From Rhodocyclaceae bacterium (lineage in GTDB: Bacteria > Pseudomonadota > Gammaproteobacteria > Burkholderiales > Rhodocyclaceae): a stretch of DNA of 64,000 bases. The stretch spans positions 1 through 64,000 of the forward strand of contig JAQTNK010000015.1 in the NCBI GenBank assembly GCA_028713915.1, written 5' to 3'. Below are positions 7,449-15,983 of the stretch, piece by piece (within the stretch, counting starts at the first letter, position 1; each line of letters begins with the position of its first letter). A model generated the notes under the pieces. The model saw only the letters and a program-made list of their open reading frames with translations. It ran no database searches and was not told the DNA's origin. Position numbers and translations under genes: made by a program.

Positions 7449-9341
7449 TCAGTCCTCCTCGTCGTACGGCGTAACCTGGGATGGATCGTAGCCGGGGACG
7501 GCCGGCGGCGGAGCCTTTGGCTTCGGCATCGCCGACACCTTTGGCAGCTCGGATTTCTTGTTTTTTCGGACCTTGGCGTGCTCCAGCGTCTTCTGGTGTT
7601 TGCGCCGGGCCGATTTGGTCTTCTCGGCAGATTGCGCGACTTCATCCCGCATCTTCAACACGTAACCGAAGACCACCCGCTCGTCGACGTCCTTGGCGCC
7701 GGCTTTCTTGGCAGCCCTTTTCGCTTCTCGAAATTCCCAGAGGCTGATCGGCGGCAGGCTGAGGTCCCGATAGGGGATGGGGAAGTAGCGCTTCACGCTG
7801 GGCTCGAAGAAATAGAGTTCGCTGATGTCGCGCGGGTCGCGCCGGAACCGGAACTGGCGCTTGGTCCGCGGGTTGTCCAGGTCCGGCGCATTGACCCAAG
7901 GCCGCAGCACATCGGAAAAGTAATGGACATCCCAGAGGACGCCGTAGTCCTGGATAGTGCGCTCCTCGAAGGGCATGAAGTCGATCCGCACCTTTTCATC
8001 ATCGAGGCGGCGGGCCGGCAACCCACGGCCCGGCTTGCCCTTCGTTCCCAGCAAGCCCTCCTTGTACTTCTGCAGCGGGCTCGTGCCGATGCCGTTATGG
8101 ATCCTGTGGTGGTACTTGGCCAGCATATAGACCAGCCAGCGCTCCAACTCGGCCAACGTCATAATTGCGTTGCCCTCGGCGTCGTACTCTCCCTTTTCTT
8201 TCGGTCCCGAGAACGTGGCGCCGGGCACCTTCTTCAGTTCTTCGGAAACGGTGCCCATCAGCCGTTCTATGTGGGCGCCATAATGGGGCTTCTTCACTGG
8301 CCGGAGGTGGAGGTCAATGCGGTAATCGTCGCAGGCCGCCCGCAGCATGTTGCCCCGGAATTCCTTTGCGTTGTCCATGTGCAGACTGCCCATGACGCCC
8401 CAGCACGGCCATTGCGCGTCGATCCCCCGGTCGGCCAGCCATTTCTCCTTCGGCAGAATCGAGTGCGAGATGCACATGCCGGCGGCCATGGCCGAAGGGT
8501 GGTCCAAGGAAAGGTACATGCCGGGCACGACCCTGCTGAAGACGTCGATGGCAAAGGTCACCCAGGGGCGGCAGATCGGGCGGCGGGTGACCTCATGGAC
8601 CAGCATTACTGGCAGCAACGTGTGGTCGACCTGGACCATGGCCAACGGCCAGTTGGCATCCGTAATCTGTCCTTCGTTCGGGTCGAATTGGAGACTGGCC
8701 GCCCGCTCACCTTCCCGGGCCGCAACAACATCTCGAGGCTCGCGCCAGGCGATGCGCCTACGCAGGGTTTTCATGCTGGGCGGCTTTTCGCCCTCCCCAA
8801 AGAGGGTCTTGAGATGCTCGTGCGTAGCCTTCTTGCTCGGCTTCTGGTCGGTCAAGTAGTAGTCGTGGACCGCCTTGGTGAGGGCTTCCTCCTTATTGGC
8901 GTCTTTCAACCTGGATTTGCGATGCCCGCCATCCGGGTGGTAAGGCAGCAGGGAACTCAGTAGGCCCGTACTGAGGTAGGCCTTGCGCCAGCGGTAGACG
9001 GTCGTAACGCTCACCTCGAGCTTTTTGGCGATCCCCTCCGCCTGGGCTGCACCACGCGCGCGGTGCTTTAGGAGCGGCTTGATCGTTTCATAGCGATATT
9101 TTGCGGTCGCCAGATCATCGTGGGAGACATCGGCCAGATCCCGATCCTTGGGCGGCGCCTTCTCCATCTTGGGCAGGACCGGTCTGAGTTGCGACATCGG
9201 GACGGTTTCGAGCTGTCCTGACGCTAGGTTCCTGGCAACGACTTGGTCCAAGCCAGTGATATGGGCGACCATGTACTCCTGATCCCCAGCGGCGACCAAC
9301 TGCCCCTTGCGCAACTCTAGTTGAACGGACGACGACGTCAT
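7449..9341 (-). CDS. tnsB: TnsB/TniA DDE transposase
   Basis: 630 residues. The ATG at 9341 forms an ATGA overlap with the tnsA stop. A helix-turn-helix (VSVTTVYRWRKAYL) precedes an rve-type integrase core with catalytic D239 (MVQVDHT), D323 (HMDNAKEF) and E359 (GAHIERLMG), which is a DD(35)E spacing. A Mu-type beta-barrel region and a basic C-terminus rich in K/R/P follow, the latter like the TnsC-interacting tail of TnsB. It binds the terminal repeats and carries out 3'-end cleavage and strand transfer. All catalytic residues are present, so the gene looks functional. Confidence 0.95.
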   Translation of the reverse strand: MTSSSVQLELRKGQLVAAGDQEYMVAHITGLDQVVARNLASGQLETVPMSQLRPVLPKMEKAPPKDRDLADVSHDDLATAKYRYETIKPLLKHRARGAAQAEGIAKKLEVSVTTVYRWRKAYLSTGLLSSLLPYHPDGGHRKSRLKDANKEEALTKAVHDYYLTDQKPSKKATHEHLKTLFGEGEKPPSMKTLRRRIAWREPRDVVAAREGERAASLQFDPNEGQITDANWPLAMVQVDHTLLPVMLVHEVTRRPICRPWVTFAIDVFSRVVPGMYLSLDHPSAMAAGMCISHSILPKEKWLADRGIDAQWPCWGVMGSLHMDNAKEFRGNMLRAACDDYRIDLHLRPVKKPHYGAHIERLMGTVSEELKKVPGATFSGPKEKGEYDAEGNAIMTLAELERWLVYMLAKYHHRIHNGIGTSPLQKYKEGLLGTKGKPGRGLPARRLDDEKVRIDFMPFEERTIQDYGVLWDVHYFSDVLRPWVNAPDLDNPRTKRQFRFRRDPRDISELYFFEPSVKRYFPIPYRDLSLPPISLWEFREAKRAAKKAGAKDVDERVVFGYVLKMRDEVAQSAEKTKSARRKHQKTLEHAKVRKNKKSELPKVSAMPKPKAPPPAVPGYDPSQVTPYDEED

Positions 9342-10015
9342 GCGCCCTTCCTTGTTCGCCGCGCCAGGGTCAACAACGTTCGATCCGTGAAAGGATGATC
9401 CAGGTCGGCGCGAATATCGCCTCTGGCCACGAGATGCCATATCACCGGGATCAACTGAAGCCGTGCATCGTCGTCGGCGCAGAGTCGATCGACAAGATCA
9501 GCCATTTCGGATTTGCCACCGCAAGCATCGAGCACATCCAGAACCCGGGCCACATCGCCCCGGTTGGGTTCGATCAGGTGGTACTCCCTCAGGAACTTGA
9601 GATTGGGTAGCCGAGGAATCCGTATTTCCCCGTCGGTCATCACATCGAACTCCCATCCCCTTTCAGCAGCAAACTGTTTCGCCGCGGAGAACTTTGGAGC
9701 GTATTTCGCTTGGTTTTTGGCCAGGTCCTTTCGCTCCTTGACCTCAGCAAGAAGGGGCTTTCTAGGTTTCCCATTTCGTCCCGGACGGAAATGCACGAGG
9801 ATGTCGGGAACGTAGGTCGTGGCCCGACGCCCCTTGGCCTGGACGGGGATCCGCACCGGCTGCTCCTCGAATCGCTCGACCGTATCGTCGAACTCGAGGA
9901 GGATCATGTAGTCGCGTTCCAGGAGCGACTCGAACTCCAGGATGCAGTTGTTCTTACTGCTGGCGAACCGACCGGTAACGCAAAGATAGTTCTTCGGGAT
10001 GCGCCTGACAGGCAT
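9338..10015 (-). CDS. tnsA: TnsA endonuclease
   Basis: 225 residues from the ATG at 10015, chosen over 10042 because GGGAGGATT precedes it. The restriction-endonuclease-like active site is visible: E29 (EFESLLERD), D71 (YVPDILV) and E91-V-K93 (LLAEVKE). The C-terminal half is a TnsA-C-like winged-helix region. TnsA nicks the 5' ends so that, with TnsB, the element is excised fully (cut-and-paste). Its presence separates this element from Tn5053-type and type V-K CRISPR-associated elements, which lack TnsA. It is the first gene of the operon, ~180 bp inside the candidate right end. Confidence 0.88.
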   Translation of the reverse strand: MPVRRIPKNYLCVTGRFASSKNNCILEFESLLERDYMILLEFDDTVERFEEQPVRIPVQAKGRRATTYVPDILVHFRPGRNGKPRKPLLAEVKERKDLAKNQAKYAPKFSAAKQFAAERGWEFDVMTDGEIRIPRLPNLKFLREYHLIEPNRGDVARVLDVLDACGGKSEMADLVDRLCADDDARLQLIPVIWHLVARGDIRADLDHPFTDRTLLTLARRTRKGA

Positions 10016-10064
10016 AATCCTCCCGTCCGAAAACAGTTGCACCGGGTTGGGGCAACCTCCTGAA

Positions 10065-10192
10065 TATTATCATCCAGTCAGGGCATTATTATCAAGTAGT
10101 CGGGGCACATTTTTAGGGTTTCGGGTAGATCTTTATCATTCACCTGCCACAGTTCACACTTAGGCGCACTGGCGAAAGTAACTTGGGCGACA
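10065..10192. repeat. Candidate right end of the Tn7-like element with ~22-bp TnsB-type repeats
   Basis: Two adjacent copies, 10065-10085 and 10087-10107, match at 17 of 21 positions (TATTATCA...AGTC.GGGCA) with a 22-bp period. A third TTATCAT half-copy begins at 10133, exactly two periods later. Read inward from 10192 the sequence begins TGTCGCCCAAGTTACTT, resembling the copy read inward from ~10109 (TGTGCCCCGACTACTT). This fits Tn7-type ends: TGT...ACA termini and arrayed 22-bp TnsB sites next to tnsA. The exact terminus and any 5-bp target duplication are not proven without the left end. Confidence 0.6.
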
Positions 10193-10359
10193 ACTACGTG
10201 CCCAATGCTGCCGTCGTCAATCAATCCTTGGCATGGATCGTTAATGCGCTTCGGATCGTAATGTACGCTCGTCATCTGGTGTACTTGAACGGCGTTATCG
10301 ACAGGACATATGAATACAATTCAGTCATAATGATGACGGTGCTTTACCGGAGTCACTTT

Positions 10360-10779
10360 ATGCGCACGACCGTCTTGTGCTTATCCGTCACCGCTCTGGG
10401 TATATGGCAGTGCGCAGTCGCCAAGGATAGCTATTGGGAATGCACGAATTCGGATGGAACCGTCGAAACGTCGGTACTGAAATGTGAAAAGGGACAGAAG
10501 TCGAAATTGATCGTTATTGATTCTGCTGCCAATGCAAATGGCTCGGCCAGCATGGCGCTTGCACCACCGCCGCCATCGCAACAAGGAACATACGCCGCAC
10601 CCAGCAACTGTTTGAAGCCTCCGTCATATTGTGATCATCTTGCGGGAACCGTTAGGCGCGACGCTACGGGACGTTACGTATTGGACAAGACTGGCACGCC
10701 GAAGGATATGAATCAGTCGCTCGAGTGCAATGTATTTAGGATGAAGTATCTGCGCTGCCTAAATGTCTCTGTTCGTTAG
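10360..10779 (+). CDS. Small secreted protein, DUF4124-like N-terminus
   Basis: 139 residues from the ATG at 10360. A signal peptide is clear (MRTTVLCLSVTALGIWQCAVA, cleavage before KDSYW). The mature protein starts with YWECTNSDGTVETSVLKC, like the disulfide-containing start of DUF4124 proteins ('YRCxDxxGxxxYS...C'). Three more cysteine pairs or singles follow around a proline/alanine-rich linker (APPPPSQQG). Periplasmic location is inferred; role unknown. It is the first chromosomal gene right of the transposon end, and the insertion lies within its upstream region. Confidence 0.6.
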   Translation: MRTTVLCLSVTALGIWQCAVAKDSYWECTNSDGTVETSVLKCEKGQKSKLIVIDSAANANGSASMALAPPPPSQQGTYAAPSNCLKPPSYCDHLAGTVRRDATGRYVLDKTGTPKDMNQSLECNVFRMKYLRCLNVSVR

Positions 10780-11501
10780 TGCCGCCGCGACGGAGAACAA
10801 GACCGTATTGCAACTCAATTTTGCGGTCGACAAGTCGACCTGATGCGAACTCGAACACAGCTGACGAAGGGCCGCTTCTGATCGGCAGCGGCAGCTGGTT
10901 CAGCCTAGCCGAGACGGCACTTGCGACCGACGTCCTGACCTCCGCGACAGATGATTTGCGAAGCCGCGACAGCGCGGATTTGCGCGAGCGTCAAAAACTT
11001 CTCATCGAATTTCCTTCTCCGCCGCCCATCGCTGCTCTGCCTTTGGTCCCCTCTGCACCGCCGAGCGGAGGACTGCCGGACCGGGGAAGTCCGGCCGCGT
11101 TGTTCGAGCGCAGCGAGTTTAGCGGCCGGCCGGGCCGGCGGTCTGGAGCGAGGGAAGCCCGCAGGGCCGGGGCGGCGGGGCGCGCTTCTTTGGTTACTTT
11201 CTTGCCGCGCAGCAAGAAAGTAACTCGCCCGCCGGGGCGAGTCCCGGCTCGGCTTCAGGCTCCAAGCAAGAAATTCAAGCGCTCCCCCTGATTCGCGCTG
11301 AATCCCGCCACAACCCCGCCCGCCCCTGCGCCGAACGGCTCATCGCCCACCCCCACCGCGACGTCCACGCCCGGCGCTAGTACGCCGCTACAGTCCACCA
11401 TCATTGGCGCCGCATGCGCTCGCGCACCGCCGGCCCCGGACGATTCCGCGCTGCGGCCGCGTCCCGGCCGCCTGCGCCGACCGGTCGGCAACGGGGGTCG
11501 C
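10780..11501. other. Long non-coding GC-rich spacer
   Basis: About 720 bp. A plus-strand frame is open for 170 codons (10779-11291), but it is low-complexity, rich in R/P/S, has no ribosome binding site and crosses the perfect hairpin at 11193-11224. Such frames are typical of repeat-derived spacers in GC-rich betaproteobacteria. I see no RNA gene. Confidence 0.5.
11193..11224. repeat. Perfect 13-bp stem hairpin
   Basis: GTTACTTTCTTGC (11193-11205) pairs exactly with GCAAGAAAGTAAC (11212-11224) across a 6-base loop. It lies in the GC-rich spacer and is AT-richer than its surroundings. No T-run follows, so an intrinsic terminator is unlikely. A dispersed REP-like element is more plausible. 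Confidence 0.6.
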
Positions 11502-13505
11502 ATGAACCTGATTTTCCTTGCCCTGAGCAGCCTGCTGATCCTGCTCAACATCGCCGGCCTGGGCCTGCTGCTGCGGCGGCTGACGCCGCACCATGCGTTG
11601 GCCAAGGCCGTCGCGGTGGTCGGCGCGTGCCTGCTGCTGTTCTTCGTCGAGCACTTCGTCGGCCTCGGCCGGCTGTACGGCGGCTGGCCGGCGACGACGG
11701 CGGCCGCCGCCTTTGCGTGCTGGCGCCAGCGCGCGCTGCTGCGGCAGCACTGGCGCGCCGAGCTGGCGTTCGGGCTGGCCTTCGCCTACGCCTTCGCCTG
11801 GCGCTTCCTGTTTCCGAATATCGATCCATCGTCGGAGCGGCTGACCGACCTCTACTTCATCGCCAATTACCTGCCGGGCGAGCGCCTGCCGCCGCTCGAC
11901 CACTGGCTGCCGCCGTATCGGTTCGATTTCTATTACGCCTTCCAGCATTACGCGGCGGCGCTGCTCGGGCGGCTGTTCGGGCTGGACAGCGGCACGACCT
12001 ACAACTTCGCCTTCTGCGTCACGGTCGGCCTGATCGTCAGCACGGCCTGGTTCGCCGTCGGCCAGTTCTGTCGCCGCCGCGCCGCGCGCCTGCTGGTGCT
12101 GTTCGCCTTCGTGCTCGGCAGCACGGGCGTGGCGCCGCTGGTGCACTTCCTCTTCGCCGCCGCGCCCGCCGCGGCGACCGCGAGCGGCGAGCCGCCGCCG
12201 GGGCTCGACATCACGATGTGGCGTAGCACGCGCTTCGTCGGCAGCGCCGATGCCGACATCAACACCGCTTTCGGCCGGGCGCTGTTCCCGGCGCGGGAGG
12301 CGACGGCAACGCGCGTGCCGCTGGACCTGCCGCTCGAGACCTTCAGCTACCTGGTGTTCCTCGGCGACTATCATCCGCCGCTCGGCAGTTTCCTGCTGCT
12401 GGTCATCGCCTTGTCCTGCATCGGCGTGCTCGAGCACCAGCCGGCGGACCGCTTCGCGCAGGCGGCGCTGGTCGGCACCGTGCCGCTGATGCTGATCACC
12501 AACGCCTGGGTGTTTCCGCTGCAGGCGGCGCTCGTGCTGGGCTGGCTCGCCTACCGCGGCTGGCGCCGCCTGGCGCCCGACTGGAAAGCGCTGGGCATCG
12601 CCGGGGCGACCGGCTTCGCCTTGTGCTACCCGGCGCTGACGGGGCTCGCGGCGCAGTCCCTCAGTCCCGCCATCCGGCTGGTGCCGGCAGCCGCACATAC
12701 GCCCTGGCGCGGCTTTCTCGCGCTGCACTGGCCGCTCCTGGGCCTGCTGCTGCTGAGCCAGCTGCAGCGCGCGACGCGCAAGCCGGCGCTGGTGCTGTGC
12801 CTGCTCTGGGGCGGGCTGCTGCTGCTGTCGGAGCTCGTCTATGTCGATGACATATACGGCGGCCAGTACGAACGCTTCAACACCGTGCTGAAGTGGTGGG
12901 GCTGGATTTACGCCGGCGCGCTGCTGACGCTGGGGGCGATCAACGGCGGCGGCGATTCGCGCCTGGCGCGCTACGGCAGTGCGCTCGTCATGCTGCTGGT
13001 CGGCGCCTACAGCATCGATGCGGCGCGGCTCTGGTGGTGGCAGCCGAAGCCCGCCATCGGCCAGTTCCAGGGCCACGGCTGGCTGACGGCCAACGCCGCC
13101 AACCGCGACATGCTCAATTACCTGGCCGCCGCCGCGCCGGGCATCGTGCTCGACCGCAACGACAAAGGCTCGTACTCGCGCAGTTCCGCCTTTGCCCTGT
13201 TTGCCGGCAAGCCGGCGCTGCTCGGCTGGGCCGACCACGAGTGGCTGTGGCGCGGCTCGCCCGCCCACGTGCGCCTGCTGGCCGACGAAGTCAGCGCCTT
13301 CTATTCCGGCAGCCTGCCGGACAGCCTGGCATGGCTGCTGCAGCACGACGTCCGCTACGTCGTCTGGCAAGCGGAGGACAACCAGTTTGCGCCGGCGGCC
13401 TTCAGCGCCATTGCGCAACAGATCGGCAGCCGCTATGGCTGGCAGCCGTTTCAGGTCACCGGCGATTACCGCATCGGGCTATGGATACGCCGGCCGCCAA
13501 ACTGA
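11502..13505 (+). CDS. DUF2298-type multi-spanning membrane protein
   Basis: 667 residues, strongly hydrophobic, with a dozen or more membrane segments from residue 3 (MNLIFLALSSLLILLNIAGL). The loop SERLTDLYFIANYLPGERLPPLDHW with RFDFYYAFQHYAAALLG is the DUF2298 signature; GQYERFNTVLKWWGW is the second conserved block. DUF2298 proteins resemble GT-C glycosyltransferases that use polyprenyl-phosphate sugars. It overlaps gtrA by 25 bp and is followed by a GT2 dolichyl-phosphate-type transferase, so the three probably build a lipid-linked sugar and transfer it outside the membrane. The acceptor cannot be told from sequence. Confidence 0.75.
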   Translation: MNLIFLALSSLLILLNIAGLGLLLRRLTPHHALAKAVAVVGACLLLFFVEHFVGLGRLYGGWPATTAAAAFACWRQRALLRQHWRAELAFGLAFAYAFAWRFLFPNIDPSSERLTDLYFIANYLPGERLPPLDHWLPPYRFDFYYAFQHYAAALLGRLFGLDSGTTYNFAFCVTVGLIVSTAWFAVGQFCRRRAARLLVLFAFVLGSTGVAPLVHFLFAAAPAAATASGEPPPGLDITMWRSTRFVGSADADINTAFGRALFPAREATATRVPLDLPLETFSYLVFLGDYHPPLGSFLLLVIALSCIGVLEHQPADRFAQAALVGTVPLMLITNAWVFPLQAALVLGWLAYRGWRRLAPDWKALGIAGATGFALCYPALTGLAAQSLSPAIRLVPAAAHTPWRGFLALHWPLLGLLLLSQLQRATRKPALVLCLLWGGLLLLSELVYVDDIYGGQYERFNTVLKWWGWIYAGALLTLGAINGGGDSRLARYGSALVMLLVGAYSIDAARLWWWQPKPAIGQFQGHGWLTANAANRDMLNYLAAAAPGIVLDRNDKGSYSRSSAFALFAGKPALLGWADHEWLWRGSPAHVRLLADEVSAFYSGSLPDSLAWLLQHDVRYVVWQAEDNQFAPAAFSAIAQQIGSRYGWQPFQVTGDYRIGLWIRRPPN

Positions 13506-13897
13506 GCCGGGACCGCCTGCCGCGGCAGTTCCTCAGCTTCGCCGCGATGGGCGCCGTCGGCACCGGCGCGCATTACCTGACGCTGGCGCTGCTGGTGCGC
13601 GCGGGGCTGGCGGCGACGCTCGCCACCGCCATCGGCGCCGCGGTCGGCGCGCTGGTCAACTACGGGCTCAACTACCGCTACACGTTCCGCAGCTGGCAGC
13701 CGCACCGCATCGCCGCCAGCCGCTTCCTGGCGATTACCAGCGTCGGCTGGCTGCTGAACGCCGGCGCGTTCCATCTTTTGCATCATGCCTTTGGCATTGC
13801 GCTGTGGCCGGCGCAGATCGCCACCACGGCGCTGGTGCTGGCCTGGAACTTCGCCGGCAACCGCTGGTGGACTTTCGGCGGCGACCGCCATGGCTGA
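13481..13897 (+). CDS. GtrA-like membrane protein (putative sugar-lipid flippase)
   Basis: 138 residues from the ATG at 13481. Four predicted membrane helices, starting in QFLSFAAMGAVGTGAHYLTL, with the GtrA-typical NYGLNYRYTF after helix two and NFAGNRWWTF at the C-terminus. GtrA proteins are thought to flip undecaprenyl-phosphate sugars. The gene overlaps DUF2298 upstream and the GT2 downstream (8 bp), a tight three-gene operon of the GtrA/GtrB type. Confidence 0.85.
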   Translation: MDTPAAKLSRDRLPRQFLSFAAMGAVGTGAHYLTLALLVRAGLAATLATAIGAAVGALVNYGLNYRYTFRSWQPHRIAASRFLAITSVGWLLNAGAFHLLHHAFGIALWPAQIATTALVLAWNFAGNRWWTFGGDRHG

Positions 13898-14951
13898 CGA
13901 TCGGCCATCCGCCGTGCCGCTGCTGTCCGTCGTCGTGCCGGTCTACAACGAGGAAGCGGTGCTGCCCGAGTTCCACGCCCGCCTCGGCGCCGTGCTCGAC
14001 CGCCTGCCGCTGCGCAGCGAAGTGCTGTACGTGAACGACGGCAGCGGCGATCGCACCCAGGCGCTCGTCGACCGCCTGTGCCAGGCGGATGCGCGCGTCG
14101 CCAGCGTCGAGCTGAGCCGCAACTTCGGCAAGGAAATCGCCATGACCTGCGGTCTCGACCACGCCCAGGGCGATGTCGTCGTCATCATCGACGCCGACTT
14201 GCAGGATCCGCCGGAACTCATCGCGCGCCTGGTGCAGGAGTGGCAGGCGGGGTTCGACGTCGTGTACGCCCGGCGCACCGAGCGGCGCGGCGAAACGTGG
14301 CTGAAGCGGGCGACGGCGGCGATGTTCTACCGCGTGATCCAGCGCGTCAGCCAGGTGAACATTCCGCGCAACACTGGCGATTTCCGCCTCATGAGCCGTC
14401 GCGCCGTCGCCGCCCTGCTGCAGTTGCGCGAGAAGCACCGCTTCATGAAAGGCCTGTTCGCCTGGGTCGGCTTTCCGCAGCAGGCGGTCGATTATTGCCG
14501 CGAGCCGCGCTTCGCCGGCAAGAGCAAGTTCAACTTCTGGCGGCTGTGGAATTTCGCCCTGGAAGGCCTCACTTCCTTCACCATCGGCCCGCTGAAGATC
14601 GCCACCTACGTCGGCTTGCTGACCGCCATGCTGGCCTTCTGTTATGGCGCCGTCATCATCGCCAGGACGCTGCTGTACGGCGACCCGGTGCGCGGCTATC
14701 CGACGGTGATGGTGACGATCCTGTTCCTCGGCGGCATCCAGCTGATGTTCATCGGCGTCATCGGCGAATACCTCGGGCGCACTTACGACGAGACCAAGCA
14801 TCGGCCGCTGTACCTGGTGCAAGGCTACCGGCCGGCAAAGGAGAGCGGCGATACGCGGGCGCCGCGGTCGACGGCGGCGCATATCGGCGAAAGACGGCGC
14901 GCGCGCGGCGGCAACGGCACAGCGGCGCCGCCCAGTCGCGGTCCGGGCTGA
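13890..14951 (+). CDS. GT2 family polyprenyl-phosphate glycosyltransferase (GtrB/DPM1-like)
   Basis: 353 residues from the ATG at 13890. The GT-A domain opens with LLSVVVPVYNEEAVLPEF, then VNDGSGDRT and the metal-site block IDADLQDPPELI. Two C-terminal membrane segments (around ATYVGLLTAMLAFCYGA and VTILFLGGIQLMFIGVIG) anchor it, as in GtrB/ArnC proteins. It should transfer a sugar from a nucleotide donor to undecaprenyl phosphate, supplying the GtrA/DUF2298 pair upstream. The last ~40 residues are Arg/Ala-rich and may be a poorly conserved tail. Confidence 0.88.
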   Translation: MADDRPSAVPLLSVVVPVYNEEAVLPEFHARLGAVLDRLPLRSEVLYVNDGSGDRTQALVDRLCQADARVASVELSRNFGKEIAMTCGLDHAQGDVVVIIDADLQDPPELIARLVQEWQAGFDVVYARRTERRGETWLKRATAAMFYRVIQRVSQVNIPRNTGDFRLMSRRAVAALLQLREKHRFMKGLFAWVGFPQQAVDYCREPRFAGKSKFNFWRLWNFALEGLTSFTIGPLKIATYVGLLTAMLAFCYGAVIIARTLLYGDPVRGYPTVMVTILFLGGIQLMFIGVIGEYLGRTYDETKHRPLYLVQGYRPAKESGDTRAPRSTAAHIGERRRARGGNGTAAPPSRGPG

Positions 14952-14996
14952 CCGGCTTGCGGCGATGCCGCCGCTCGGCCTGGCGCCGCGAGACCA

Positions 14997-15902
14997 TCAC
15001 AGCGACTGCAGGTAGTCGACCATGCGCCGGCGCTGCGCCGCGTCGGGCAGGCGGCCGCGCATGGCGCCAAGGTTGTCCTTCATGTGATCGGCATCGCCGG
15101 TACCGGGAATGACGGCGGTGACCGCCGGATGGCCGAGCAGGAACTTGAGGAAGAATTGCGCCCAGGTGCGGGCGTCGAATTCCTGCGCCCATTCCGGCAG
15201 CGCCTTGCCGCGCACGCTGCGGAACAGCCGGCCGCGGCCGAACGGCAGCGCGGTCAATACCGCCGTCCTCGTCTCGGCGGCGAGGGGCAGCAGCCGCGCC
15301 TCGGCCGCGCGGTTGTCCACGGAATAGTCGATCTGCAGGAAGTCCGGCTTTTCCTTGCGCAGCACCGCCTCCACGGCCGCGTAGTCGCGGCGGAAGGTCG
15401 AGGTGATGCCGACGTAGCGACAAAGGCCGTCCGCCTGCCACTGGCGAAATGGCGCCAGGGACTGGCCGGCGTCGCTCACGTTGTGCAATTGCAGCAGGTC
15501 GACGCGATCGGTGCGCAGGCGTCGCAGGGACTCGCGCAATTCGGCCGCGTCCGGCTGCTCGAGCTTGGTGGCGATGAAGACTTTGCTTCGCAATCCGGCT
15601 TGCGCGACCAATTGCCCGACGACGCTCTCCGCCGTCCCGTACGAGGAAGCCGTATCGATGACGGAACCGCCGCCGGCGACGAGTTCGCGCACGACCTGCG
15701 CCAGCGCGGCCAGTCGTGCAGGGTCGTTGCCAACGTCGAAGACGCTCGCGGTGCCGAGGCCGACCGCGGGCAGCAGCTCGCCGCTGCGGGGAATCGGCTT
15801 GGCGATCAGCGGCTCCTGCGCCGTGCTCCAGGAAGGCAGCGCGGAGGCGATGCCAAGGCCGGCGGCACGGAGCAATACGCGGCGTCTGGTCATGTTCGTC
15901 AT
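14997..15902 (-). CDS. Tat-exported aldo/keto reductase
   Basis: 301 residues. Twin-arginine signal at the N-terminus (MTRRRVLLRAAGLGIASALP), then an aldo/keto reductase barrel: GTASVFDVG, catalytic D and Y in VIDTASSYGTAE, K in FIATKLEQ, and the NADPH-site FLLGHPAVTAVIPGTGDADH near the C-terminus. It probably reduces a carbonyl in the periplasm or carries a folded cofactor across; the substrate is unknown. It runs convergent to the GT2 gene (45 bp between stops). Upstream is the large palindromic repeat at 15984-16232. Confidence 0.85.
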   Translation of the reverse strand: MTNMTRRRVLLRAAGLGIASALPSWSTAQEPLIAKPIPRSGELLPAVGLGTASVFDVGNDPARLAALAQVVRELVAGGGSVIDTASSYGTAESVVGQLVAQAGLRSKVFIATKLEQPDAAELRESLRRLRTDRVDLLQLHNVSDAGQSLAPFRQWQADGLCRYVGITSTFRRDYAAVEAVLRKEKPDFLQIDYSVDNRAAEARLLPLAAETRTAVLTALPFGRGRLFRSVRGKALPEWAQEFDARTWAQFFLKFLLGHPAVTAVIPGTGDADHMKDNLGAMRGRLPDAAQRRRMVDYLQSL

Positions 15903-15983
15903 GTCAGTTGCGCCAACGTGCTGCGCGCGTTCCGCGACGCATGAAACCGTCTGTTCGCCAGCGCCTGGCGCGCGCCCGGGGCA

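Larger units (their letters stand above)
1..10192. mobile_element. Tn7-like transposon, right part (left end outside window or lost)
   Basis: Seen: a leftward tnsA-tnsB-tnsC-tniQ operon whose tnsA lies next to a repeat-bearing end at about 10065-10192, plus accessory genes with lower GC than the chromosome to the right. In Tn7-type elements tnsA lies beside the right end and transcription runs away from it, which is the layout here. The cargo includes a HEPN-like gene and an ATPase-methyltransferase fusion in the same string, then decayed genes and a second TniQ at the window edge. I see no matching left end within the window. The left part may therefore belong to the same element, a nested element or a degenerate island. 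Confidence 0.7.

Noticed and set aside
5533-10015. CRISPR-associated transposon
   Set aside because: No cas gene, no CRISPR array and no Cas12k-like protein are visible; tnsA is present. A guide system outside the window cannot be excluded.
10078-10275. Minus-strand frame spanning the transposon end
   Set aside because: It crosses the candidate terminus, has no ribosome binding site and the inner part only translates the end repeats. It may include a few codons of a target gene but cannot be supported.
10779-11291. 170-codon plus-strand frame after the secreted protein gene
   Set aside because: Low complexity, Arg/Pro/Ser-rich, no ribosome binding site, and it passes through a perfect hairpin; typical chance frame in GC-rich DNA.
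11388-13418. Very long minus-strand frame opposite the DUF2298 gene
   Set aside because: Shadow of a real gene: its translation is Q/R/A-rich, lacks domains and runs antisense to a clear membrane protein.
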